Below are positions 9,134 through 21,385 of a stretch of 64,000 bases of DNA, one piece after another (position 1 is the first letter of the stretch; every line of letters starts with the position of its first letter). Origin of the DNA: Girardinichthys multiradiatus (taxonomy: Eukaryota; Chordata; Actinopteri; Cyprinodontiformes; Goodeidae); assembly GCF_021462225.1 (NCBI RefSeq), contig NC_061805.1, positions 32,381,958 to 32,445,957 of the forward strand, written 5' to 3'. The position numbers and the translations under genes are program-made. The notes under the pieces are model-generated. The model ran no database searches. It was not told the origin of the DNA and was given only the letters and a program-made list of their open reading frames with translations.

Positions 9134-11580
9134 ATAGATCAGTGATTTCAAATAGAATGTAAACGTTGTATAGAATAATACAACGGAAATGAGTAGAATT
9201 GAATAAAAAGTAGAACAGAACAGCATTTTGATGTTTAATGTCCCTGGGTTTTTTGATTGTCGTCTCTGTCTGCCCTTTTTGGATTTATTTGGACTCTGGA
9301 CTTTGTTTTTTAAGTTTCAGTTCAGTTTATTAAATATTTATAATTCTGCATCCAAGTCTGTTTATGTTATGTCGGCTTGGTTTGAGGCCCTTATGCAGGC
9401 AACAAGAAAAGTTTGAACAGACTATTGATACAAGTAGGGGTTGGTTGTCAATCTCGCCCCTGTTATAAAATGTTTGTGTGTAAATTTTCAAAATAGTTGA
9501 CACAGACTAAATTTTCATTTCACCAATACAATGGGAAAGTGAGCTCTGGATTAACGATGTTGTATATGATAGAATTTAACAAAGTAGTATAGAAAAGAAA
9601 ATGGAAATGCATAGAATACAATAAACAGCAGCTGAATATCATAAAAAATCTGGAATGCAAAAGAAATGAGTAGACCAGAGGAGCAGAATAGAATACAGTA
9701 GAATAGAACAGAATAATTTATTAGTCCCTCAGCCAAAAAATACACATTGTATGAGTAGCAAAGTTAGAGGCAAACAAAACCCATAAGATAAGGACATAAA
9801 ATACCAAAATCTTACAAATAAAAACTCTACAGTAGTAACAAATACAAGAATTGAACATCTATACAGCTTTAAATTTAAAAAATGTACATTCTAAGATATA
9901 CCAGTTTGTTGAGGTAAAGCATACTTGTGCATGTACCTGTATACCTCAGTAGTGTTTACTTACATAACATAAAATCACAACAAAACACATAATTAGTTAA
10001 AATTCCAGCTTTTCCCACTCCTATTAGCTTTGATGCCATACTTTGGGATTTGTATAAATTTATATTGTTTCCAAGACACAGTTAAAACTTGACACCAATC
10101 TTATCGCAGACTGCTAGCTGTGATAAGAAGAGGTAACCCTAGCTGCAGCAGTTTGCAGACTATAACCACAGACATGATTGAATACATCTCTGTCTTGGTC
10201 CACCTTATAGCTGCTGTATGACTTGAATGAAGAGAATAAAAAGGGCTTAACTAGGGACTATAAAGTTTCACCATATCCTGTATGAGTTCAGTCCATTTAC
10301 CATTTGCAAGTTATCTCCAGATAGGAAGCTTGAAACTTGTTTTTATCGGAATTGCACTTTAAACAGAATACAAGAATAATCAGAAACTAAACCTGAGGAA
10401 AGAACTGAAGCACCACCTGGACAATAATCACAAGCGAGATACAAAACACAACTTGGAAAACATAATCAAAATCAGAGAAAAACCCAAAACAAAACTCTAC
10501 TTTTAAATCATAACAAAAAAGTCAAAAAACATTACATAAAAACAAAACAAATACATTAAAAGTAATATTTAAGCACTACGTAAAACAGAATGTTAAAATG
10601 CACTTGTAAAACTAATAATTAGCTAAGACGTAATATCATGTGACCTTTGGGGAAAAGCTGCAGTAACCAATATTGTTTTAGTCCTGATTTAAATTTTTCG
10701 GCACTTCTTAGGTTTTTAGGGAGTTGGTTGCAGAGCTGAGCAGCATAAAAGCTCAAGGCTGCCTCCCCTTGTTTAGTTGTCATCCTGGGTGTCCATCCAT
10801 CTATCCATCCATATTATTTTTTATAATTATTACTGCTTTTTGTTGCAATCCAACTGACTAAAAATAGAAGCATGCACTAGTGTTTTATTTTCTTGTTTTG
10901 ATAGAAAACCCTTTATTCTGGCAATGTTTTAAGATGGTAGGAGGCTGATTTGATGCCTGATGTGGATGTTAAAACGTAGGCCTGAGTCTATAACAACACC
11001 TAAGTTTCTTTTACGTTCGTTACTTTTAAGCCCCCGGAGTTTAGTTGATTGCTGATGATTGTGAGACCAAAACAATGAATTGTATCCTATATTCATTAAA
11101 CTGATGGAGCAGAGCCGAGATCTGCTCAGATTCTCTTTAGTCTGTTAACTTCTATTTTAACATTTGAAAGAGAATGAACAGAATAGTGGTATCCAAACAT
11201 CATATCCAAATCCAAAAAATAAATGGGGCTTTGCTTGTTTACTATATAAAAAAAGAAAGACATACAGTGTCCTACGTTTGTCATTTACCGTGGTCGAGAA
11301 AATGTTTTTTGTCTGTTTTTAGCAACAAGACCTGGACATGAGGCACTCTTTAACAAAAAAAAAATGCATGCTTAGCCAAGTTTAGTTAAAGTGTCATTGA
11401 TTATTGGTTAATGGTGAATTTGTACCTCTTTAAATTGTGGTAAGGCCGCAAATGAACCCCGGCCGCACTTCGGACACTAATGGAGGTAGAAACGGGAAAA
11501 AATGTAGGTATTTAACACTATGTAAGAAGTTACGAAATTTAATGTCAGTAACTAAATTACAAGTGACGTGTGCCCTATGT
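9134..11580. other. ssh1-dao intergenic region with degenerate repeats
   Basis: No host gene was recognised. The stretch 9140-9730 is rich in imperfect GAATA/GTAGAA-type simple sequence. Around 10640-10800 there is a segment resembling a widespread teleost repeat (containing GAGTTGGTTGCAGAGCTGAG), followed by a short ATCC-type simple repeat near 10790-10815. The rest is AT-rich and without clear structure. Confidence 0.45.
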
Positions 11581-11619
11581 GGCTACTCTGGCAGTGCTTT
11601 CAACGATAGGACGTGAACG

Positions 11620-11737
11620 CAACACCCTCGCAGCTGATTGGCTGCAGGCTCCGCCCTCCTCCTTGTGACAGATTGAGGCAGTGGAGCTCAGTCGGTGATT
11701 AAAAGTGACCGCTGTTCAGTAGTCACTTGATCCTAAG
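11620..11737 (+). promoter_or_regulatory. dao promoter and non-coding exon 1
   Basis: A GC-richer patch contains an inverted CCAAT box (GATTGGCTG near 11636) and a GC-box-like CTCCGCCCTCC just downstream. It ends in a strong splice donor (CCTAAG followed by GTAAG, exon end 11737). The next acceptor in phase with dao is at 12190, seven bases before the start codon. A non-coding first exon is typical of this gene. The transcription start is not determined. Confidence 0.5.
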
Positions 11738-12197
11738 GTAAGACAGTAAAATAGCTTTCTTATAAACGTCTGTCCCTTGCTTTAATGAATATATTTTAAC
11801 TTGGTGTGCAATCTGCAGCTCTTTCGGCATTTATTTTAATTAATAAGTTGCCTCGTTTAACCAGAAGGCATATTTATTCCACACGCCGCTCGCTGTTACA
11901 TAAAAGTCTCAGCATGTGAACTGCACAAAGTTCGCAGAGCTGCAGAGGATGGCCTAATTATTTTGGTGGTTCTCGGCATACATTTCAAATTTTGCAGCCG
12001 GAGAGATCCGTAACTTTTTCTTTTCAGTGCATCTGATTTCATTCATGCACAAGTTCATTCAATAACATGCTTTGTTAAAACAGTTGCATAGAAGCCTACA
12101 TAGCTTTCAAATGTTTTGTGGAGTCTTATTCATTAGTTGTGCGCAAAGCAGTAATTTCAGGCCAGGAAATGTTAATGCGTCTCGTTTCAGTGCAAAG

Positions 12198-15100
12198 ATG
12201 CGGGTGGCAGTGGTTGGAGCTGGAGTCATTGGTCTGTCAACAGCTCAGAGCATATATGAGCATTATCACTCCATGGTCAGCCCACTGACCATTGAGGTGT
12301 ATGCAGACCGCTTCACCCCTCTGACCACCAGCGATGGAGCTGCTGGCTTCTGGCAGCCGTACCTCGATGATGAGGGCAACATCCAGGAGACGTGAGTGCA
12401 GTCTCTTTTATTGTCAATATTTCTATTCTTTATCCCCAAAAGTGACAGTCAAGAAAATGTTCTGTTTGATTCTATCTTTAGAAAGTGGAATAAGGAGACC
12501 TTTGACTACCTGTTAAGCTGGCTCAGCTCACCTGAGGCTGTAAAAATGGGCATATTTCTCCAATCAGGCTACAACCTCTGCACTGAACCCCATCCAGTGA
12601 GTACTGCTTTGATCTTGCAAAATGCTCTGTTACTATAAACTTAACGATGAGACTTGGACTGGTTGAACTTTTTTACAACCTCCTAGAGCACAGCTACAAT
12701 TTAACATCCTAAAGATTATTTATGCAATTATCACATTTAATTTTATTGTAGGCCGTAGATAACATCAAATGGTTTCCATCCACACTGAAGTACAGCTTTG
12801 TTCAGACAAGCAAAGGATGGTTGTCAGCAGTGGTTAGGAAACCTCAATAAAGAGGCCTCAATAAGGGTTGGGTTTGGGATGCTGTACACTCACACAAATA
12901 AGGCAATTTTGGTGTTGCATTCTCTTAGGAAACATGTTTTTGATTGCAGGAGCCCTCATTTAAGGACATTGTTCTGGGCTTTAGACCGCTCACAGAACGA
13001 GAGCTGCAAATGTTTCCTGGATACAAGTGAGTTAATGAAGAAACAACCATAAAACCATTCAAGCAGCCACTAGTATCTTTTATCACATTCCCAGTGTAAC
13101 TGCAATTGTTAAAATGCAACCCACATTCTCCACTGTCACACATATGTAGAACGTAAATAATCTTTTTCTGTAGATGGGACTACACTAAACTTCCTCTTGG
13201 CATTATCTTTCAAAACTGCAGATTTCCATTAAAACTATTTATTTCTTCAGTTTTGGCTGGTTCAACACAGCTCTCATGGTGGAGGGAAAATCATACTTAC
13301 CATGGCTGACCGAATGGTGAGCAAATAACTCTACGATGTTGAGTCTTATTATTAATAACTACATATTACGTTGTGTAACAAAATAACATCTGAAATCATG
13401 TAGATTGATAAGTTATTTATACTTGGAACCTGCAGTTCATTTCATTGGCATATATACATTTTTTGAAAACTTTTTCTACTCTGTACACATTTTAACTGTC
13501 TGCCTGCAATATTGACTTAAGAATACAATGCATCACAAATTTGCAACCATAAACATCAGTGCATTTTTTCTCTGGCTGTGCCTTCCTGTTATAGAGCAAC
13601 ACAAAGTAGTGAATGATTGTAAAGTGGAAGGAAAAAGATAGCAGCATTTTCCTTTTTTTCCAATAAGAAATCTGAAGATTGGTGTTAGCATTTGTATTTA
13701 GCTGCCATAGTTCAAAACTTTGTGAAACTAACTTTTTAATAGCTGAAACCCTTTCAGATGAGATGGAAAGGAACCCGTGAACAGCAATTTTCCAAGTCTT
13801 GCCACATATTTTTAGTTGGAATGATGTCAAAACTTTGACTGGGCCATTCCAACACATGCATGTCCTTTGATTTAAGCTGTTCTATTGTGGCTTTGATTGT
13901 GTGGTTTAGGGTTGTTATCCTACTGGAATGTGAGCCTTCCTTTGGATTTTATGTAACTCAACGCTAATGCTAAATGGTACGTCATTTTGAAGTGACAATC
14001 TGTCACCCCTGAGGTGTGGAGCTCTGCTTTACAACACAGTTTGGGTGAATTCTGAAAAATATTTGTTGCCCTGAATTTTATTTTGAAGGCAGTCTTTAAA
14101 CAAGATTATATACAGTATAATATTTCCAATATGTAACATATCTTAAGTCTTGATTTTCATGGTGGTGCTGCAAAATTTTCAAACTTTTTTTTTTATGTTT
14201 TTGAAGGTTGAAAGAAAGGGGTGTAAAATTTTATCACAGGAAAATAGAGTCTTTTAAAGAGGTTAGTGTAAGCTTTTTCATTTTTACAACTTAACATTTT
14301 ATCTATTTTTTGTTTGTTTGTTTTTGCGAATGCTGATTATACTCAAGTCAGAACATCCACTAATGAGGGTTGTCGGGTTTCCGTTCTCCTAAAATGTTAT
14401 CTCTTGACCTGTTTTTACATTTTATTGTCCATGACTGTTTTTAGCTTTCTGATGCTGGGGTGGATGTGATAATAAACTGCACTGGGGTAAGATCCGGGGA
14501 GCTGCAGCCAGACCCGGACCTTAAACCAGGCCGTGGCCAGATTGTTAAGGTGAGTTTGAGAAGCCGTAAAGAGCCTGTTGTTTACAGAAACAACTCTTTT
14601 TACTTATTTCTCTGGGTTTCAGGTGGATGCCCCGTGGCTGAAGCATTGGATCATTACCCACAGTATCAAACCTGGAGTGTACAATTCACCTTATATCATC
14701 CCAGGGTATTTTGCAGTAACACAGCAAGCACTGCACTGCATGATCACACTGGCATTACTCTTGCACCAGTATTTGTACTGCTCAACTTTTAAACTGACTC
14801 ATGCCTCAGATGTTTTTTCAGTGGGCAGTTTTGCCTCATGCTTTTCTAGTTGTGTTGATTTGTAGTTACAGACCTTGTTTGGGCTAGTTTGGGATTGTTG
14901 TGCTGTGAGGTCAGAATGTCAGACCAGATTTCATCCTCTCACAGCCCCTCTGTGTCTGCAGGAGCCGTCTTGTGACTGTAGGAGGGGTTTTCCAAGTGGG
15001 AAACTGGAGTGAGCAGAACAACTTCACTGACCATAACAACATCTGGGAAAAAGCATGTCAGCTTGAGCCAAGTCTCAAGGTGAGATGATGACAGAGGGCC

Positions 15101-17469
15101 AAAAAAAGGCACTTTCGTATATACTGAAGTTAATTATTGATAATGAGCCCTCTGTGGTGCGGAAGAGATTTTATACATTGCATTTAATACATTGCATACA
15201 TACATTGCCTTAGACACAATAAAGTATGTAGAATGGTCGGCCGATAGTCGAACCTCTGCTTCAGGAGGAGCAGTGTGGTTTTCGTCACCGGTCCTGTTCA
15301 TAACTTTTATGGACAGGATTTCTAGGTGCAGCCAAGGGCCGGAGGGGTCTGATTTGGGGACCAGTGGATTTTTGCAGATGACGTGGTCCTGCTGGCACCC
15401 TTTAGCCAAGACCTACAGCATGTGCTGGGTTGGTTCGTAGCCGAGTGTGAAGCGGCTGGGATGAAGATCAGCTCCTCCAAGTCTGAGGCCATGGTTCTTG
15501 ACCAGAAAAGGGTGGCTTGTCCTCTTCAGGTTGGAGGGGAGTTCCTGCCTCAATTGGAGGAGTTCAAGTATCTCGGGGTCTTATTCACGAGTGAGGGAAG
15601 AATGGAGCAGGAGATCGACAGACGGATCGGTGCGGCTGCGGCAGTAATGGGGGCACTGTGCCGGTCCGTTGTGGTGAAGAGAGAGCTGAGCCGAAAAGCG
15701 AAGCTCTCGATTTGCCGGTCGGTCTACGTTCCTACCCTCACCTATGGCCATGAACTTTGGGTCATAACCGAAAGAACGAGATCCCGGATACAAGCGGCTG
15801 AAATGAGCTTCCTCCGTAGGGTGGCCGGGCACTCCCTTAGAGATAGGGTGAGGAGCTCGGCCATCCAGGAGGGGCTCGAAGTAGAGCCGCTGCTCCTCCA
15901 CATCGAGAGGAGCCAGTTGAGGTGGCTCGGGCATCTATACTGGATGCCTCCTGGACGCCTTCCTCGGGAGGTGTTCCAGGCACGTCCCACCAGGAGGAGG
16001 CCCAGCGGACGGCCCAGGACACGCTGGAGGGACTATGTCTCTCAGCTGGCCTGGGAACGCCTTGGGCTCCCCCCGGAGGAGCTGGAGGAGGTGTCTGGGG
16101 AGAGGGACGTCTGGGTGTCTCTGCTGAGTCTGCTGCCCCCGCGACCCGGTCCCGGATGAAGTGGAAGACGACAACAAAAGGAAAAAAACTGACATTAGTA
16201 AATCAAAATAAACAAATACATAAAAAGATAAGATAGACAGATATCATGCCTTGCAGCAGTACTAATACATCTTAAACTTGCTCACATTTTGTTATATTCC
16301 AACCACAAATATCAGTGTAATTTATAGTGATTTTTTTGTGATACAGCAAAGCACATAATGGAAGTTAATGGAAGCTGGAAGTTGAACCTCCACCCCAGTC
16401 TCAAGTCTTTTGCAGCCTCTAACAGGTTTTCTGTTAGGTTTGCCATGGATTTAATTCCACCCCATTTCCCATTAACTCTGACCAGTTTTCCAGTTGCTCC
16501 GTAAGAAAATCATCCCCACAGAATGATCCTGCCACCACCATGTTTCTCTTTGTGTTCAGGATGATGTGCATTGTTAGTTTCCCAACGCACATAACAGTTT
16601 GCATGTAGGCCTAAAAGACCAGTTTTGGTCTCATGCTGTTGCAAGGCACTGTAGGAAGACACATTGAGAGTGTTGTGGAAAAAATAGTTTTTACCAAAGG
16701 ATGAGATAGGTGATTGTCACTCAGATCAGCTTTATTATACGTTGACAAAGGAGAACAGTAATCAGACATGTGTTCAAGAGCCCTGCCAAAACCGTTCTGA
16801 CTAGACAAAGCAAAGGTTCTCCTTATAACAGCTTCAACAGACCTCAAGGTAATCTCCTTGCGAGCCAGACTCACAGGCATACATCATATCTCATATGTGC
16901 TCTGGAGAAGTCTGTGGAGCCATCTCTCCAACAGAACCATCTGTCCTAACTTTTGCCATAGATCAAGTCTGCAACAGAACAACAAAGAAGGGGTTTGAAT
17001 ACTTTTATCAGGTCATAAACCAAGGCAATTAAACAAGGCACTGAAATTTTCATCAACAAGAGACAAATGCGTTTTCGTAATTTGAGTAATAGCTTCAGTT
17101 TATTTTTACCTGAAGAATATGTTTTTTTTTTGTCTTGATGCCATTTTTTGCCTCCTCAGCATGCAAGGATAGTAGAAGACTGGGCTGGTCTCAGGCCTGT
17201 TCGCAGCAAAGTCCGACTGGAGCGTGAAACCATACGGTCCGGCGCCTCCACGGTTGAGGTAAAGCTGAGCAGAAAATTATCACTTCAGTTGTTGACGTTC
17301 GGCTATCCAGCTTCCAGAAAAAAACAGTGGTGCACTCTTCCAGGTGATACACAACTACGGCCATGGCGGTTTTGGGCTCACCATTCACCGAGGCTGTGCC
17401 GAGGAGGCAGCGAGGCTGTTTGGTCAGATCGTGGAACAGAAAGGCAAACGTCCAAAAGCTCGCCTGTAG
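12198..17469 (+). CDS. dao: D-amino-acid oxidase
   Basis: This peroxisomal flavoenzyme oxidatively deaminates neutral D-amino acids to 2-oxo acids, ammonia and hydrogen peroxide. Ten coding exons join in phase: 12198-12391, 12482-12596, 12950-13026, 13251-13316, 14207-14261, 14445-14549, 14623-14705, 14962-15079, 17160-17258 and 17344-17469, giving 345 aa (human about 347). The N-terminus has the dinucleotide-binding motif [12 protein letters not shown]. The active-site pair of tyrosines is in [10 protein letters not shown] (exon 8), and the substrate-carboxylate arginine region is LRPVR (exon 10). HNYGHGG near the C-terminus is conserved. The protein ends in ARL, a valid type-1 peroxisomal targeting signal. 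The start at 12198 follows the acceptor by seven bases. D-aspartate oxidase is excluded by the sequence around the active site. Intron 9 carries a Rex1-like LINE. Confidence 0.95.
13430..14130 (+). mobile_element. Tc1-related non-autonomous fragment in dao intron 5
   Basis: The segment carries the phrase AGCAACACAAAGTAGTG and AAGTGGAAGGAAAAAGAT, characteristic of the long terminal inverted repeats of a common teleost Tc1-like family. No transposase frame is present and no second inverted arm could be placed, so this is a degenerate or internally deleted copy. Boundaries are approximate. Confidence 0.45.
15235..16175 (+). mobile_element. Rex1-like LINE in dao intron 9, internally deleted
   Basis: This non-LTR retrotransposon is in the same orientation as dao. 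It opens with QEEQCGFR, the start of the reverse-transcriptase fingers, then jumps directly to [13 protein letters not shown], so the core of the enzyme is missing. From 15383 to 16159 a continuous frame runs through the palm/thumb remnants ([31 protein letters not shown]) to the C-terminal end ([12 protein letters not shown]). The catalytic Asp-Asp motif is degenerate (FLQMTW in place of FADD). It is not autonomous. Sequence just after its 3' end (from 16183) is what was copied to 7571-8935. The parts upstream of the C-terminal block differ from the 7206-7570 copy. Confidence 0.8.
16183..17159 (+). repeat. dao intron 9 distal part, duplicated at 7571-8548
   Basis: Between the Rex1 3' end and exon 10 this intronic sequence has a near-identical copy upstream of the gene. 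Its first 300 bases include a Tc1-like inverted-repeat arm (GCTCACATTTTGTTATATTC). An 89-codon minus-strand open frame at 16611-16880 is mirrored at 7999-8268, but only because the block is duplicated. It has no recognisable domain. Confidence 0.7.
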
Positions 17470-17523
17470 TGTTGAGTCAAGCATCAGTGATCGGCACTCC
17501 TGGTGTTCTCAACAAAACTAACA

Positions 17524-17546
17524 ATTAAAGCTAAGATATATTCTGT
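17524..17546 (+). other. dao proximal poly(A) signal and end of the copied block
   Basis: ATTAAA at 17524-17529 lies 55 bp after the dao stop codon. The upstream copy stops matching at 17546, 17 bp past this hexamer, where cleavage and polyadenylation would be expected. A canonical AATAAA occurs further downstream at 17861-17866 and may be the main signal. Confidence 0.5.
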
Positions 17547-18440
17547 ATTCTGTATGTCTGAGCACCACTGACTCCATTACAACATGAGATGCCTTTTGAT
17601 TATTATCAAGTCTGAGTGATTTCCCATCCTTGTAAGTTTAGTTTGTAGAAAATGCATTGATTCTAGATGATGAAAATGCTCTATTAATTTATAAATAAGA
17701 AAATCATGACTCCATTAGTAGTTTGTTTGAAAGTTTATTACCTGTAGTATCATACACATTTACATCCAGTGCATTGACACTTAACGCTGCACGATTTCTC
17801 AAACACTGGCGAGTCAGAGACATCTTCGTGGACCCATGTGTGGGTCTTGTTGTATGTTAGAATAAACAAAGTCTCTCTTTATCTCATTTTTGAATACAAC
17901 CAAAAGCAAAGACAACAACCAAACCAGGTAGTTTTGTTTTTTTTAGTTTTGTTTTTTTTTACACATAATTTACATAGAGAGCATGACATCCAGTAGACAT
18001 TCACAGCTGGGGTCTATGGGAGTATGGTGTCAATAGAGGAATAGCTGGGACATGACTAGAAGTCCATTTTTTAGCGATCACATGAATACTGAGGCTGAAT
18101 GTCGGGATTCTTTGTCAACTTTTTATAGTCTACAAGAAGTAAACCTTAATGTTTTACTAATGCACACATCATTTTCCAGAAAACTTCCAAACATCTAAAC
18201 TTGTCTCCATTTGAGGAGAAGTGCTTACATTTAGCATCTGATGCAGTTGGAGATATACTTGGAAAGGTAAAATGGCCGGTCTTCTGTTAAAGCAAAGCAA
18301 AGTATCACATAATTGTGAGGAACGAGTTAATGATTCATGGTTTTCCAAATCTTTTAATAAAAAAATCTGAAAAATGTTGTGCAATTGTTTCTACCTCCCT
18401 TTACTCTGAAACCCTTAAATAACATACAGTGGAACAAACC
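17547..18440. other. dao 3' flank, no gene seen
   Basis: This is the probable distal dao 3' UTR up to the AATAAA at 17861, followed by AT-rich intergenic sequence with a poly-T tract at 17937-17960. No coding block was recognised. Confidence 0.45.
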
Positions 18441-19975
18441 TGCTTCACATGTTTTCTAATTTAGTAAATACTTCCTGAAATGTATTCTTGGTATAACATC
18501 AGCTGTTCTGATGAGGCTAGAGAACATTAGTGAAAAAACAGCATTGTGAAGACCAAGGACTACACCAGACAGTCCAGGGATAAAGTTAGAGAGAGATTTA
18601 AAGCAGGGTTGGGTTATAAAACAATATCCCAAGCTTTAAAAATCTCACAAAGCACTGATCAATCCTGTCATGTAAAAATGGGAAGAGTATGGCACATCTG
18701 CAAACCTACCAAGGAATGGTCATGCACCTAAGCTGGCAGGCCAGACAAGGAGAGCATTAATCAGATTGGGAGCAAATTATGGTGAGACCAAATTTGAACT
18801 TTTTGGCCTATATGTGTGATGAAAAACAAAGAATGCACATAACTGAATACACCATCCCAAAGGTAAAACATAGTGGTGGAAGCATCATGCTGGGTGGATG
18901 ATTTTCTTCTACAGGGACAGGGAAGCTGACCAGAGGAGATTTGAAGATTTGTTAAACTAAATAGAAGGAGATTGTGAAAGAAAACCTGCAGAAGCATTGA
19001 GACTAGGGTGGAGGTTCACCTTCCAGCAGGACCACACAATTAAACCTATGGCTACATCTACAATGCAAGCGTTTTGTTATGATTTGGGGTTGTTTGGTTT
19101 TTGGTTGTGGGATTTTCCTCTTGTGTTTCTCACAGTTAAGGTTTTCAATTATTTTCCTGGTCATGCTTTATTTTTTGTCTTCTAGTTCATTTTTTGTCAA
19201 GGTGGGTTTTTGGATCTGGTTATGCTTTAGTTTCATATTTTTCTAGTTATGTTTCTATTGTATCCTTAAATTTCTGTTTTGCTCCAGTCACGTTGTGTTC
19301 TCTCCTGTCTGTCAATTAACTTTATTCGGTTCACCTGCACTAAGCAAATCAGTCTCCTCGTTTCACCTTGTTCTTGTTCTATATATACACATCTGTTCTG
19401 TACATTCCTCGCGGAAACATTTTGGATCACCGTCTCTGTTCATGCCTTGCCAAGCCATCATCCTCTGTAGTAAGTTTTTGTTAATTAAATCATTTCACTT
19501 ACCGTCATGCCGCCTGCTTGCCTGCATTCCGGGGTCCTTCGCTACACAAACCTTGACAAGTTTAAATTAAACCATTTAAGTGTTCCAAACTTTATAGTCC
19601 AGACATTATACCACTTAAGAATCTGTTTCAAGACTAGACAATTCATGTTCACAGATGATTTAGTGGAACTGAGATTGAACTATTTTACAAAGACCAATGA
19701 GCAAGCATTTCCTTCTCTAGATCTGTAAAGGTGGTAGTCACATACCCTGATGGTGGCTCTACAAAGCATTGATTCAGGGAGGCAGAATAGAAATGAGCTA
19801 TTTATTTGAAAAAAATGAAAACCATCTATATATGTTTCCTTTCACTTCAAAATTATGTGCTACTTTGTGTTGGTCTGACACAAACTGTAAGATCCTATTA
19901 AAATGCAGTGAAGTTTGTAATGTGATTAAAAAAAAGAAGTATGAATACTTTTACAAAATACTGCAATTCAGTCCT
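18440..19975 (+). mobile_element. Degenerate Tc1/mariner copy split by an LTR-like insertion
   Basis: On the plus strand the segment encodes the N-terminal DNA-binding remnant of a Tc1-type transposase (KTKDYTRQSRDKVRERFKAG, then LGYKTISQALKIS). A degraded catalytic region follows, and the arm at 19840-19975 ends in the family phrase ACTTTTACAAAATACTG. The frame is full of stops. Sequence continuity breaks at about 19071 and resumes at about 19560, where a separate element is inserted. Boundaries are approximate. Confidence 0.6.
19075..19559 (+). mobile_element. Candidate solo LTR inside the Tc1 copy
   Basis: This roughly 485-bp block starts TGTTATG and ends TTGACA(A). It interrupts Tc1-like sequence. 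It contains a TATA-like TATATATACACA near 19380, followed by CCTCGCGGAAACA and a C/T-rich tail, as in the U3-R-U5 arrangement of retrotransposon LTRs. A possible 4-bp target duplication GTTT is at 19071-19074 and 19560-19563, which requires one extra A at the right end. No internal retrotransposon sequence is present, so it would be a solo LTR. Confidence 0.45.
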
Positions 19976-21385
19976 TAAATGTAGACAAACTAAAACGGGT
20001 TGTTCTCAGTCTAAGCCCTTGCCCTCAGCGTCCTTGGTTAAAGCAAAAACTTATTTGAGGCTGTAATCTCTTAAATCGTCATTGAATCTTATGATGGTAT
20101 TCCTTTGGAATCAGACACAAAGAAATTAAAAAGCAACAGTTACTCGTGAAAGTGGCCATAGCTACAGCCTGATATGTATCAGCTTCACCTTTATCAATTA
20201 CAACAAGATTTTCTTAAAAATATTATGGGACACACAGTGGACATCTTGCTATAGTGACTGTTTTTAACATACTGGACTTCTATGGTCAAGATTTTATCAG
20301 TAATGGACTATCTTTAACATTATTTTAATATTTTAACTAAGTAATGTGCAGGTCTCTGGCTGGATGGCCAGATTATCGGAATGGCCATTTGAATGTACAA
20401 TTATACCCAGATTTTTTCATACTTTTTATACTTTCATCAGGCAGATTTAGATTTAAAATTATTTTCATTCAACTGAGAAGTTTATTTCTGACAGGAAATT
20501 ACCCTATATATATATTACCCTAGATTCTCTACCAGATTTTAGTGTGGACTGGCTGGAGAACTACTTGCTGTCAGAGGAAACTTGTGGGTGAAATTAAAAA
20601 AAACTTTAAATCTTAATCTGCCAGTTCTTAGATGAGTAGAATCAATTTATGTTTAAAAATAATGACACTTTTAGAAAGCTCTTTGCAGACTCTCACTGTT
20701 TGTGCTGTAATGTAGAAATACTGTCCACATAATTTAATAAAGAGGTCTGATATATGTGAGAAAATCTTGGATTCCTATAGAGAATATATATTTAACACGA
20801 TAAGTGGGACTGTTAAATGAGAAAACTTACATTATTAATCTGGTCAGCTAATTTGAGGAGTAATTTTTTTACTTCAACAACTTGTTAAAGTGCATTTCAG
20901 CAGGTAATTTACTTGTAAACCAGATGATCATGTTTCCTTACTAAGAATGCTTAGCAGATGGTATGTTTAGGATACTTTGTATACTACAGAAGCAGCTTCA
21001 TCAACGGGTCCAGAGGTTGTCTGTGCCACAGACTGAATAGGTTGTTTTAAGGCTCTTTTCAATGAAGGTAGCTGTATGAAGCTAAATTTGAACATTTTTT
21101 CACTTCTTATCTTCCCTGTTTAAGAAATATTACCCATTTTCACCATCCTCTCCTGTACATCATTTGGTCTTTTTAACTCACACTGTGTGGATGTTGTTTT
21201 ACTGAGGCAATCCTGTGATGGTGTTTAAGGACTTTACATACAGTGATGTGATGTACAAAATGGTGCTGATTGGCTCTTAGGAGAGACATACAAGACAGGC
21301 AGAACGCTGGTTTAGCTTTCTCCCCTCTTCTCATCTTGTCTTGTTGCTGCTCTCGCCTTCAGTTTGCACCTCAGCCAACATGTCC
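19976..21385. other. dao-svop intergenic / svop 3' UTR
   Basis: No coding block was recognised. The portion adjoining 21385 should be svop 3' UTR in the minus orientation. Candidate minus-strand poly(A) signals appear as TTTATT on the plus strand, for example near 20490, but none could be singled out. Confidence 0.4.

Noticed and set aside
12072..12197. In-frame upstream ATG that would extend DAO by 42 residues
   Set aside because: A strong acceptor (TCTCGTTTCAG) lies at 12190, directly before the conserved start. The extension has no similarity to the family and would fall in the 5' UTR intron.
12752..12850. Possible extra dao exon after a TTATTGTAG acceptor
   Set aside because: Its translation hits a stop and does not match the family. 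The true next exon ([11 protein letters not shown]) starts in phase at 12950.
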